Notes: generated by a model from the sequence alone, not told the origin. Numbered from the stretch's first letter, positions 5,848 to 13,395 are shown. The stretch: 18,248 nucleotides of DNA from JAALLB01 sp964502215 (GCA_964502215.1 CAZCUN010000060.1:1-18248); one strand, 5' to 3'. Translations and numbers: made by a program.

Positions 5848-7200
5848 ATGTCCAGTTCTATGTCTAGTGAAATACCCGCTAAACCCCTAACTTCATCGCG
5901 CGCAAAGCCACTTTCTGGTGTTTGTCGTGTGCCAGGGGATAAATCAATTTCACATCGTTCTTTAATGCTTGGTGGGTTAGCTTCCGGTGAAACACGTATT
6001 TCCGGGCTTTTAGAGGGTGAAGATGTTATCAACACCCTAAAGACTATGCAGGCAGTTGGGGCACTTGCGCAAAAAGACGGTGATGATTGGGTGATGTCTG
6101 GCACAGGCAATGGCCTGTTGCTTGCGCCTGATGAGGCTTTTGAGTTTGGCAACTCTGGAACGGGTTGTCGTTTGTGCATGGGCTTGTTTGGGGCTTATGA
6201 TTTTAAAACAACTTACAAAGGCGACGCATCATTATCTTCGCGCCCGATGAACCGCGTGCTTAATCCGCTTCGTGAGATGGGTGTGCAGGTTTTGGAAGAA
6301 GCAGGGGAAGGGCGTTTGCCGATTACGCTTCAAGGGCCATGGCAAACTGCACCGATAGAGTACATCGTGCCTGTGCCTTCTGCGCAGGTTAAATCTGCGG
6401 TGCTTTTTGCAGGGCTTAATACGCCAGGTGTTACAACGGTGGTTGAGCCGCATTTGACCCGTGATCATACGGAGAAAATGTTCAAAGGCTTTAGGGCAGA
6501 GCTTGAGGTGGAAACTTCGAGTGATGGGTCGCGAAAAATTTCTGTTGAAGGGCAGGGCAAGTTGATTGGGCAGAATGTAACTGTGCCTGCCGATCCATCC
6601 TCTGCGGCTTTCCCGCTTGTGGCTGCGCTGATCGTGCCAGACAGCGAGATAACGCTTCCTGATGTCATGTTAAATGAAGCACGGGTTGGTTTGATTGAAA
6701 CGCTGATGGAAATGGGTGGGGATATTCAAATCACCAATAAGCGTAATTCTGGCGGTGAGGAGATTGGCGATTTAATTGTTAAATCTTCCGAGCTAAGCGG
6801 CATCACTGTGCCAGCGGAACGCGCGGCCTCGATGATTGATGAATATCCAGTGCTGGCCGTGGCCGCAAGTTTCGCCAAAGGTGAAACAAACATGCTTGGC
6901 CTGCACGAACTACGCGTCAAAGAATCCGACCGCCTTGCAGCCGTGGCACGAGGCTTGGAAGCCAATGGCGTGCCGTGCGAAGAAGGCGAAGACTGGCTAA
7001 AAGTGCAGGGAAGACCTGACGGCAAGGGCTTCGGCGGCGGCACCGTCACCACCCACCTAGACCACCGCATCGCCATGAGTTTCCTCGTGATGGGCATGGC
7101 CAGTGAGAAACCAGTTGCGGTGGATGATGGCAGCGTGATGGAAACGAGTTTTCCGGGATTCGTGAGTCTTATGAATGGGTTGGGCGGGGATGTTAGCTAG
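5848..7200 (+). CDS. aroA: 3-phosphoshikimate 1-carboxyvinyltransferase (EPSP synthase, CP4-like)
   Basis: Catalyses phosphoenolpyruvate plus shikimate-3-phosphate to EPSP, the sixth shikimate-pathway step, in the cytoplasm. The 450 residues align by eye along the whole length with the rhizobial CP4-type enzyme: VPGDKSISHRS (28-38), GLLEGEDVINT, EFGNSGTGCRLCMG (99-112), SSRPMNRVLNPLREMG, PSAQVKSAVLFAGLN, MIDEYPVLAVAA, LRVKESDRLAAVA and HLDHRIAMSFLVMG. The residue matching CP4 Ala100, responsible for its glyphosate tolerance, is glycine here (Gly104). The start at 5848 gives a 20-residue lead before the fold; ATG 5860 is possible and neither has a strong Shine-Dalgarno. The 3' part is markedly GC-richer than the rest. 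The end overlaps the next gene. Confidence 0.97.
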   Translation: MSSSMSSEIPAKPLTSSRAKPLSGVCRVPGDKSISHRSLMLGGLASGETRISGLLEGEDVINTLKTMQAVGALAQKDGDDWVMSGTGNGLLLAPDEAFEFGNSGTGCRLCMGLFGAYDFKTTYKGDASLSSRPMNRVLNPLREMGVQVLEEAGEGRLPITLQGPWQTAPIEYIVPVPSAQVKSAVLFAGLNTPGVTTVVEPHLTRDHTEKMFKGFRAELEVETSSDGSRKISVEGQGKLIGQNVTVPADPSSAAFPLVAALIVPDSEITLPDVMLNEARVGLIETLMEMGGDIQITNKRNSGGEEIGDLIVKSSELSGITVPAERAASMIDEYPVLAVAASFAKGETNMLGLHELRVKESDRLAAVARGLEANGVPCEEGEDWLKVQGRPDGKGFGGGTVTTHLDHRIAMSFLVMGMASEKPVAVDDGSVMETSFPGFVSLMNGLGGDVS

Positions 7201-8008
7201 TTTTGTCATCTTTGTAAGGTTTGCGATCTTCCTCTTTTTAACGTTTCTTACCCAAATTGGTGGATTGGTTTATATAGCTGTCTTGCTGGTTGCAAAAGTT
7301 TTTGGTTGGAAGGATAGAGCGGCAGTTTACGTTATCTTTATTTTTGCCTATGCAAGTGCAAGTTTTGCCATAATTTATATTGCCCCAGTTTTTGGGCGGC
7401 AGGCTATTCCATGTTCTTTTACGCAAGTAGATAGTTTGAAAACTGCTCATCCAATTTATTGTGCGCTTAACCGCAATTATGTGACTAGCGATTTGGCAAC
7501 GATGTTGGAAAGAGCGTCTCTAGCGGTGGCGGAAAAATACGAAGGAACGCAGACACTTGTCTTGGATGGTAATTTTCCATTTATAACTGGTTTTCCGCTA
7601 TTGCCTCATCTGTCTCATGATGATGGGCATAAGGTTGATTTGGCATTTTATTATCAGGACGGTAAGGGCGAGTATTTGCCAGGATACATGAAGTCGCCTA
7701 TTGGCTACTGGGGGTACACGCAACCGCGCGTAGGTGAACCTGCTCCCTGTGAAAATTATAACAAACTTTCGTTAAGATGGGATTTTGATTTTCTGCAAAG
7801 CGAATGGCGAGACTATAGACTTGAACCCAAGCGAACAGCCTATTTGTTGAATTGGCTAACAACCGAAGGTGTGCAATATGGGCTTGAGAAAATATTACTA
7901 GAACCGCATATTAAAGAAAGCCTTGATTTGCAAAGTGGCTTGATTAGGTTTCAAGGTTGTCGTGCGGCAAGGCACGACGATCATATTCATTTGCAGATAG
8001 GGGAATGA
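7175..8008 (+). CDS. Membrane-anchored LAS-type (M15/M74-like) metallopeptidase, putative
   Basis: A 277-residue protein whose first 75 residues are hydrophobic (segments about 9-42 and 49-72), predicting a two- or three-helix membrane anchor. The rest carries zinc-ligand motifs of LAS metallopeptidases (M15 D-Ala-D-Ala peptidases, MepA-type M74): SHDDGHKVDLAFYY gives H-x6-D (His148, Asp155), and the C-terminal RHDDHIHLQIG gives H-x-H (His270/His272). Such enzymes cleave peptidoglycan peptides, so a periplasmic murein hydrolase is the likely role (inference; substrate unknown). Cysteines at 80, 96, 192 and 262 could form disulfides. The start at 7175 overlaps the aroA end by 26 bases; ATG 7190 is an alternative that also begins before the membrane segment. 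It converges with the next gene, leaving four bases between stops. Confidence 0.65.
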   Translation: MGWAGMLASFVIFVRFAIFLFLTFLTQIGGLVYIAVLLVAKVFGWKDRAAVYVIFIFAYASASFAIIYIAPVFGRQAIPCSFTQVDSLKTAHPIYCALNRNYVTSDLATMLERASLAVAEKYEGTQTLVLDGNFPFITGFPLLPHLSHDDGHKVDLAFYYQDGKGEYLPGYMKSPIGYWGYTQPRVGEPAPCENYNKLSLRWDFDFLQSEWRDYRLEPKRTAYLLNWLTTEGVQYGLEKILLEPHIKESLDLQSGLIRFQGCRAARHDDHIHLQIGE

Positions 8009-8012
8009 GACG

Positions 8013-9029
8013 TCAGTTATTTTGCATATGAGTCCAAATTACCCTTGCTTCCTCTGTCATGGTGCAAAGCTCTGCCGATAAAGATGCATCTACAAAGCTT
8101 TGCGCAGTTTTTGACACTTTCGCAGGTTCTTTAGTGATTTTTATGCCAGTGCTATATTGAGTTGACATGTAATCAACCGCCGCAAATATATTACCCAATG
8201 AAGGTGCCAATTTTTTTCTTTGGTCAATCAAAGTATCAACATCTTCAAGACGACAAACGAATTTGGTGTGATATGGGCTGTTTACGTATCGTGAGACTGC
8301 AACCTCTTCATTTACCCCCTTCATAATCCTTAGATGCATCAAACAACCAAATGCACGCTCTCCAGCACCTATTGACTGATGGTTGTAATAAGATGCATTG
8401 TGCATATGGTTCTCAACCATTTGATAAATTAATTTTACAGCGCTTTTGTACACTGTGAGCAGTTTTGCATTTTCTGGAATCCTGCATTTAAGTTGTGGCG
8501 ATGATTTGCTTTTACTCATCTCTTCAACAAGTCGATGCTTTATGGTTTCCAGTATTTCATGTGATCTAGGTAACTTTTGAATATCATACAGGCTAATATT
8601 TTGAGCACATGGCTTTTTGGTAGAAGGAAAATATTTTTCAGACTCAATAAACTGTTGTTGGATAGCCTTAATCCAAGTGAACTTTGTATTGTTATCCATT
8701 GGCGGTTTATGGGGCACAATTATTGTGTGATAATAATGTAAAATTTCGTTCCACAAAGTTTGATTAAGTAGAATGCTGTTGACCATTGTGGATGCAATTT
8801 CTGTTAGCAGATCATCTGGTATCAATTTTAAGCGTCTTTGTTCCAGATCTTGATATGTGGTCTGTGCAGCTTGTGTTTTAATTTGCTTGGTTGCTTCGCT
8901 TAATTTCTTTCCTGACAAATTACCAAGCTTTTGCAAGGCCTTTGATATGATTTGATGTTGTTTGGCACTATCTTGTGCAGTTAGCGCGCTTGCATCAATA
9001 ATATGTTGCCATGGAAATTTACTGTCCAT
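8013..9029 (-). CDS. Hypothetical protein, family not recognised
   Basis: A 338-residue protein I do not recognise. It has no signal peptide, no membrane segment and no familiar catalytic motif. It is lysine/glutamine/isoleucine-rich and predicted mainly helical, with charged stretches such as KALQKLGNLSGKKLSEATKQIKTQ and HRLVEEMSKSKSSPQLKCR. A segment with several His and Tyr (ENHMHNASYYNHQSIGAGERAFG) is the most distinctive. The ATG at 9029 has AGGA seven bases upstream and a good promoter further up. Base composition is low in GC (about 37% over one sampled 60-base line). Its position, antisense between aroA and cmk where these genes are normally adjacent, suggests a gained gene. The real coding status is supported by length, ribosome-binding site and promoter. 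Confidence 0.75.
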   Translation of the reverse strand: MDSKFPWQHIIDASALTAQDSAKQHQIISKALQKLGNLSGKKLSEATKQIKTQAAQTTYQDLEQRRLKLIPDDLLTEIASTMVNSILLNQTLWNEILHYYHTIIVPHKPPMDNNTKFTWIKAIQQQFIESEKYFPSTKKPCAQNISLYDIQKLPRSHEILETIKHRLVEEMSKSKSSPQLKCRIPENAKLLTVYKSAVKLIYQMVENHMHNASYYNHQSIGAGERAFGCLMHLRIMKGVNEEVAVSRYVNSPYHTKFVCRLEDVDTLIDQRKKLAPSLGNIFAAVDYMSTQYSTGIKITKEPAKVSKTAQSFVDASLSAELCTMTEEARVIWTHMQNN

Positions 9030-9077
9030 TTGTTTTTCCTAATATCAACTTTATTAAATCTTATAGCTATTGAATTC

Positions 9078-9106
9078 TATATAGTAACAATGTTTTAGTT
9101 TATCAA
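9078..9106 (-). promoter_or_regulatory. Promoter of the hypothetical gene at 8013-9029
   Basis: On the minus strand TTGATA (9106-9101), exactly 17 bases, then TATATA (9083-9078). This predicts transcription from about 9071 and a leader of about 42 bases before the ATG at 9029. It is the best sigma-70-like promoter in the window outside the glpR region. Confidence 0.6.
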
Positions 9107-9149
9107 TTTAGTAAACTCCCCACTATCACCTGCAAGGAAATACACCCCC

Positions 9150-9941
9150 ATGCCTACAGTTAAACTTTACGGATATGGTAATAGTCCTTTTGTTCGTAAG
9201 ACGGCGTGTTTTTTGTTTTATAAGGGGATTGATTTTACGCATGTGAAGGTTAATCCAGTTCGGCCTAAAGAGACGATTGGGTTTACTAAGGGCAGTCGTG
9301 TCCCTGTGTTAGAAATTGACGGTGAGTGGCGGCTTGAGTCTTCTACGCATGCTTGTTGGCTTGATGAGGTTTTTCCTGAAAAGCCTGTTTGTCCTAAGGA
9401 ACATAAGCCGAAAATTGAAGCCATTGATCGCTGGATAAATGAGACTTATTTGCCGAGTATTTTCCGCCCAGCAATTGATGGGAAGTTTGATTTTCAATAT
9501 TGCCGTAATGGTTGGCGGCTTGCGGCTTTGATGCATGCGAACGCGCCCTTGCCAATCACCTTTCGTGTGCTTTGGCCGTTGGTTTTAAAGCGTGTTCCTT
9601 TTGTGCAAGCGATGGCTTCTCAGATTAATCTGGATGAGAGCTTTGATGAAATGCATGTGCGGCTTGCTGAAGAATTAGCGGTTCATATTGGTGATGGCCC
9701 TTACATGGGCGGGCTAGCGCAACCCAGTATGTTGGATTTGGCGGTTTTTCCAAATGTGATGTGGAATTACCTTGTGGGGATTGAGAACGAGGTTGTTTTA
9801 GCAAAAAATCTGATTGTTAAATCCTGGTTGATGCGAATGAGCCAGCATTTACCAGATTACCCATCGCTTACACCAGATGATATGTTGGTAAAGAGCGTAG
9901 CGCAGGCGTTTGAGGCGGCAGAGGTGTGTGTGGTGATTTAA
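9150..9941 (+). CDS. Glutathione S-transferase family protein
   Basis: A 263-residue GST-fold protein. The N-terminal thioredoxin-like domain is clear: VKLYGYGNSPFVRKTACFLFYKGIDF with the SPFVRK helix start (12-17), KGSRVPVLEIDG with the cis-proline at 52, and LESSTHACWLDE with the ESS glutathione-contact motif (63-65). The C-terminal half is helical and includes a typical GPYMGGLAQPSMLDLAVFP block, matching the GST N-capping/hydrophobic-staple region. Substrate and reaction are unknown; there is no CxxC, so it is not a glutaredoxin. AAGGA lies about a dozen bases before the ATG, which is long. It is divergent from the hypothetical gene and upstream of cmk, from which an 86-base repeat-like gap separates it. 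Confidence 0.85.
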   Translation: MPTVKLYGYGNSPFVRKTACFLFYKGIDFTHVKVNPVRPKETIGFTKGSRVPVLEIDGEWRLESSTHACWLDEVFPEKPVCPKEHKPKIEAIDRWINETYLPSIFRPAIDGKFDFQYCRNGWRLAALMHANAPLPITFRVLWPLVLKRVPFVQAMASQINLDESFDEMHVRLAEELAVHIGDGPYMGGLAQPSMLDLAVFPNVMWNYLVGIENEVVLAKNLIVKSWLMRMSQHLPDYPSLTPDDMLVKSVAQAFEAAEVCVVI

Positions 9942-9948
9942 TTTACTT

Positions 9949-9977
9949 GCCCTTCTACAAGCTCAGGGTGAGGATGG
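9949..9977. repeat. Extragenic repeat-like sequence (CTTCnACAAGCTCAGGGTGAGG type)
   Basis: The GST-cmk gap contains CTTCTACAAGCTCAGGGTG followed by AGGATGG. It is nearly identical to a short extragenic sequence (CTTCGACAAGCTCAGGGTGAGG) that I recall as scattered through many proteobacterial genomes. Only one copy is in the window, so its repetitive nature here is inferred. Confidence 0.45.
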
Positions 9978-10027
9978 CCTCAACTAACCCACTTGCAAAC
10001 ATCCTTGCCAAACGCTAATCAAATTCC

Positions 10028-10669
10028 ATGAATAAACTTACTCCCACAATTGCAATCGACGGCCCTGCGGCATCTGGTAAGGGCACGCTGGCGCGTCGTT
10101 TGGCTGTGCATTATGGGTTTCATCACTTAGATACAGGATTGACCTATCGCGGGGTGGCGCATGCGCTTTTGCAAGCGAACATGCCGCTTGATAATGAGGA
10201 TATGGCTTGTTTGGTGGCTTCAAAGCTTGATTTGGGCGCGCTTGATAAGGATATTCTTTCCGCCCATGAAATAGGAGAGGCGGCTTCTCAAATTGCGGTG
10301 ATGAGCCGTGTGCGTGAGATATTGGTCGATGCGCAGCGTGAATTTGCCAACAAAGAGCCAGGTGCTGTGCTTGATGGGCGTGATATTGGCACGGTTGTAT
10401 GTCCTGAAGCGGACGTTAAGCTTTATATTACAGCTTCACCTGAACGACGTGCGCAGCGTCGGCACCGTGAAGTTGGCCAAAAGGGTAGTGGCGCAAGTTA
10501 TGACCAAATCTTAGCGGATATTATCAAGCGTGATGAGCGTGATATGGGGCGGGCGGATAGTCCGTTAAGGCCTGCTGAAAATGCGCACTTGATTGATACG
10601 TCAGAAATGAGTATAGAAACCGCATTCAATACTGCTTTATCACTGGTTGATAGAGCTTTGTCTGAATAA
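10028..10669 (+). CDS. cmk: (d)CMP kinase
   Basis: Phosphorylates CMP and dCMP with ATP in pyrimidine salvage, in the cytoplasm. The 213 residues carry the P-loop GPAASGKGT (12-20), HHLDTGLTYRGVAHAL, VLDGRDIGTVVCPEADVKLYITASPERRAQRRHRE and RDERDMGRADSPLRPAENAHLIDTSEMS, all standard Cmk blocks; the length is normal. The ATG at 10028 is supported by homology (NKLTPTIAIDGPAASG) but has no clear Shine-Dalgarno sequence. It precedes rpsA, the common arrangement in proteobacteria, with a structured gap between them. Confidence 0.97.
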   Translation: MNKLTPTIAIDGPAASGKGTLARRLAVHYGFHHLDTGLTYRGVAHALLQANMPLDNEDMACLVASKLDLGALDKDILSAHEIGEAASQIAVMSRVREILVDAQREFANKEPGAVLDGRDIGTVVCPEADVKLYITASPERRAQRRHREVGQKGSGASYDQILADIIKRDERDMGRADSPLRPAENAHLIDTSEMSIETAFNTALSLVDRALSE

Positions 10670-10675
10670 AGCGAT

Positions 10676-10736
10676 CCAAATACTTTTATCGCGCTACCAA
10701 CCAACATTCATAAGAATGATTGGTAAAGGCATTTGG
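10676..10736 (+). promoter_or_regulatory. Extended hairpin between cmk and rpsA
   Basis: CCAAAT (10676-10681) pairs with ATTTGG (10731-10736). Inside, ACCAA (10696-10700) pairs with TTGGT, and CATTC-ATAA-GAATG (10705-10718) forms the tip, giving a long interrupted stem. It is followed by ATTTTATG. It could be a weak cmk terminator or attenuator, or part of an rpsA leader that lets S1 regulate its own synthesis; the sequence does not decide. Confidence 0.45.
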
Positions 10737-10808
10737 ATTTTATGAAACACAAACCCGTAGCGTATTTCGAGACTGGATAATTACTTTCCCTCTCGATCAG
10801 GAGAATCC

Positions 10809-12506
10809 ATGACAAATAGTCCAAGCATGGAAGAGTTTGAAGCTCTTCTAGAACAGTCTTTTGAAACACATGACGTCGTTGAAGGCGCTGTTGTAAAAGG
10901 CATTATCACTGCATTTGAAAAAGACCTTGCAGTGGTTGACGTAGGCCTCAAAGTTGAGGGCCGCGTTGCAATGAAAGAATTTGGTGCGGCTGGCCGTGAC
11001 GGCAGCATGAAAATCGGCGATGAAGTTGAAGTTTATGTTGACCGTGTTGAAAACGCGATGGGTGAGGCAGTATTGTCTCGCGAAAAAGCCCGTCGTGAAG
11101 AAAGCTGGATCCGCCTTGAGAAGCAATTCGAAGATGGCGAAAAAGTTGAAGGTGTTATCTACAATCAGGTTAAAGGTGGTTTCACTGTTGATCTTGATGG
11201 CGCGATGGCCTTCCTTCCACGTTCACAGGTAGACATCCGTCCAATTCGTGACGTGACACCGCTTATGAACAATCCGCAACCATTCCAAATCCTCAAAATG
11301 GATCGTCGTCGTGGTAACATTGTTGTTTCTCGTCGTTCAATCCTTGAAGAGAGCAGAGCGGAACAGCGTTCAGAAATCGTACAAAACCTTGATGAAGGCC
11401 AAACAGTAGAAGGCGTTGTTAAAAACGTTACTGATTATGGTGCATTCGTTGATCTTGGTGGTATTGACGGTCTTCTACACGTGACAGACATGGCTTGGCG
11501 TCGTGTTAATCACCCAAGTGAAATCCTAAACATTGGTCAAACTGTAAAAGTACAAATTATCCGTGTTAATCAGGAAACTCACCGTATTTCTCTAGGCATG
11601 AAACAGCTTGAGAGCGATCCTTGGGAAGCGATTGAAGCGAAATACCCAATTGAGGCTAAAATTACTGGCCGCGTAACAAACATAACGGACTACGGTGCGT
11701 TTGTTGAAATCGAACCAGGTATTGAAGGCTTGATTCACGTTTCTGAAATGTCTTGGACAAAGAAGAACGTACATCCGGGCAAGATCGTTTCTACTTCTGA
11801 AGAAGTCGAAGTTATTGTGCTGGAAGTTGATCCTTCAAAGCGTCGTATCTCGCTTGGTCTTAAGCAGACACTTGATAACCCTTGGCATGCATTTGCTGAT
11901 CAGTTCCCAGTTGGTGCTGAGGTTGAAGGTGAAGTTAAGAACAAGACAGAGTTCGGTCTATTCATTGGCCTTGATGGTGATGTTGATGGCATGGTTCACT
12001 TGTCAGATCTTGATTGGAACAAATCTGGTGAAGAAGCAATCGAAGACTATAACAAGGGCGATATGGTGAAAGCTGTTGTTCTTGATGTAGACATCGAAAA
12101 AGAGCGCATCTCATTAGGTGTTAAGCAGCTTGGTACAGATGTTGTTGGTGAAGCAGCCGACTCTGGTGCTATCCGTAAGGGCGCTATTGTAACTTGTGAA
12201 GTTCTTGAAGTGAAAGACGGTGGTCTTGAAGTTTCAATTGCTGATACAGAGCTTACATCATTCATCAAACGTTCTGACTTGTCTCGTGACCGTGATGAGC
12301 AACGCCCTGAGCGTTTCTCTGCTGGTCAAAAGGTTGACGCCCGCGTTATCCAGTTCGACAAGAAGACACGCCGTGTTGGTGTATCAATCAAGGCGCTTGA
12401 GATTGCAGAAGAGAAAGAAGCAGTGGCACAGTACGGATCTACAGATTCTGGTGCGTCGCTTGGTGATATTCTTGGTGCAGCACTTAAGGATCAAGACGAT
12501 AAGTAA
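10809..12506 (+). CDS. rpsA: 30S ribosomal protein S1
   Basis: S1 brings mRNA to the 30S subunit and is essential for most translation initiation. The 565-residue protein shows six S1 (OB-fold) repeats at roughly 25-95, 110-178, 198-268, 283-354, 370-441 and 456-527. Repeats 3 and 4 are the most canonical (VKNVTDYGAFVDLGGIDGLLHVTDM and VTNITDYGAFVEIEPGIEGLIHVSEM). Length matches the family. AGGAG with five spacer bases precedes the ATG. Codon use is strongly biased to CGT, GGT, CTT and GAA, as expected of a highly expressed gene and unlike its neighbours. A strong intrinsic terminator follows the stop. Confidence 0.99.
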   Translation: MTNSPSMEEFEALLEQSFETHDVVEGAVVKGIITAFEKDLAVVDVGLKVEGRVAMKEFGAAGRDGSMKIGDEVEVYVDRVENAMGEAVLSREKARREESWIRLEKQFEDGEKVEGVIYNQVKGGFTVDLDGAMAFLPRSQVDIRPIRDVTPLMNNPQPFQILKMDRRRGNIVVSRRSILEESRAEQRSEIVQNLDEGQTVEGVVKNVTDYGAFVDLGGIDGLLHVTDMAWRRVNHPSEILNIGQTVKVQIIRVNQETHRISLGMKQLESDPWEAIEAKYPIEAKITGRVTNITDYGAFVEIEPGIEGLIHVSEMSWTKKNVHPGKIVSTSEEVEVIVLEVDPSKRRISLGLKQTLDNPWHAFADQFPVGAEVEGEVKNKTEFGLFIGLDGDVDGMVHLSDLDWNKSGEEAIEDYNKGDMVKAVVLDVDIEKERISLGVKQLGTDVVGEAADSGAIRKGAIVTCEVLEVKDGGLEVSIADTELTSFIKRSDLSRDRDEQRPERFSAGQKVDARVIQFDKKTRRVGVSIKALEIAEEKEAVAQYGSTDSGASLGDILGAALKDQDDK

Positions 12507-12531
12507 AAATCGTTATTAGATTAAATAACAT

Positions 12532-12565
12532 AAAAGCCCGTTATCATTTGATGCGGGCTTTTTTT
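12532..12565 (+). terminator. Intrinsic terminator of rpsA
   Basis: AAAAGCCCG (12532-12540), a 13-base loop, then CGGGCTTTT running into seven Ts (12554-12565). It lies 25 bases after the rpsA stop and before the convergent secreted-protein gene; the flanking A-run may let it also act on the minus strand. Confidence 0.93.
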
Positions 12566-12602
12566 ATGCAGAATGTATGAAGTGAATTTTGTGAAAGTTA
12601 AA

Positions 12603-13112
12603 TCAGCGTATTTGACTTTTTAATTGTGTCCAATTGCTATTTAAATTGTCACTAAATGTATTCGGTGTGCAGGGCCCGACATTAATACTATATCCAGATT
12701 TGTCTTTTTGTAATATCGCAATTGTTCTTGTTGCTTTGTTTGGTAATTTACCGCACCAAGGGCCTGCGCAAGAAAATTTTACTGTTAGATTTGTTTTAAA
12801 AGGTTTTGCACCTGCTTTAGTTAGCTTTTGGCCAGAGAAGAATGCAGAGGCTACCGTTGGTTTTCCAGATAATGGTACGCGCTTTATAGTTGTTCCTCTA
12901 AAATTAGGTTTTTTCTTCTTAGTCTTTTTTTGATTTAAGCTAAAATTCCCCAGAACATAGATAACATTTTTATTAGATGCTTTGTTTTCATTATACTGTT
13001 CTTGGAGACTAAAGCCTTGGGCTCGACAAGAAAGTGCATGGGCATTCGTACTTACTGCCGTAGTTGCTGCGAATGCAATTGTAAAAGCTGAAATGGAAGA
13101 AATAAATTTCAT
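12603..13112 (-). CDS. Secreted protein with a C-x-GPWCG motif, function unknown
   Basis: A 169-residue exported protein. The N-terminus is a signal peptide: MKF, a hydrophobic stretch ISSISAFTIAFAATTAV, and a cleavage site after AHA, leaving LSCRAQGF as the mature start. The mature part has a lysine-rich loop (NQKKTKKKKPNF), then VKFSCAGPWCGKLP and GPCTPNTF; the cysteines probably form disulfides. I recall similar unnamed alphaproteobacterial proteins that start SC and carry a CAGPWC motif, but no function is established. I chose the ATG at 13112 because it directly precedes the signal peptide; an upstream in-frame ATG at 13139 has no ribosome-binding site. Upstream is an 11-bp-period direct repeat next to a -10-like TATTAT. 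Confidence 0.75.
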   Translation of the reverse strand: MKFISSISAFTIAFAATTAVSTNAHALSCRAQGFSLQEQYNENKASNKNVIYVLGNFSLNQKKTKKKKPNFRGTTIKRVPLSGKPTVASAFFSGQKLTKAGAKPFKTNLTVKFSCAGPWCGKLPNKATRTIAILQKDKSGYSINVGPCTPNTFSDNLNSNWTQLKSQIR

Positions 13113-13168
13113 GATTAATCCGCTATCGTAATAATTCATCTAATCATTCGATGTTGATATAATAAGTA

Positions 13169-13187
13169 GGCTGAATTCAGGCTGAAT
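13169..13187 (-). promoter_or_regulatory. Direct repeat (ATTCAGCC x2, 11-bp period) upstream of the secreted-protein gene
   Basis: On the minus strand ATTCAGCC occurs twice, at 13187-13180 and 13176-13169, with a three-base spacer and therefore an 11-bp period. TATTAT follows four bases downstream as a possible -10. Tandem half-sites one helical turn apart overlapping the -35 position are typical of OmpR/PhoB-type response regulators. No particular regulator is implied. Confidence 0.4.
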
Positions 13188-13330
13188 GTAAATTTTATCG
13201 CTAATTTATACAGTTTATGAACTGTTTATTATAGAAAAATAAATGCTTTTTACAAATTCCAATAAAATCAATTATTATTTACAATTAGCATCTTGACGCT
13301 ACGTAATATTATGTCAGTATGAAACCAAAT

Positions 13331-13395
13331 ATTCAGGAAGGGGCATCCTGAATTTTACGGTGGCTAGCATCCCCTGCTATAAATGCTAGCCACTG
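13331..13395. ncRNA. Two adjacent hairpins with complementary loops; possible small RNA or structured element
   Basis: Hairpin 1: ATTCAGGA (13331-13338), loop AGGGGCA, TCCTGAAT (13346-13353). Hairpin 2: CGGTGGCTAGCAT (13358-13370), a 12-base loop beginning CCCCT, ATGCTAGCCACTG (13383-13395), 13 pairs with one G-T wobble. Loop 1 AGGGG is perfectly complementary to loop 2 CCCCT, so a kissing interaction is possible. On the plus strand a TTGACG (13293-13298) lies upstream and TTTATT follows, but the -10 is unclear. No open reading frame spans it. Confidence 0.5.
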
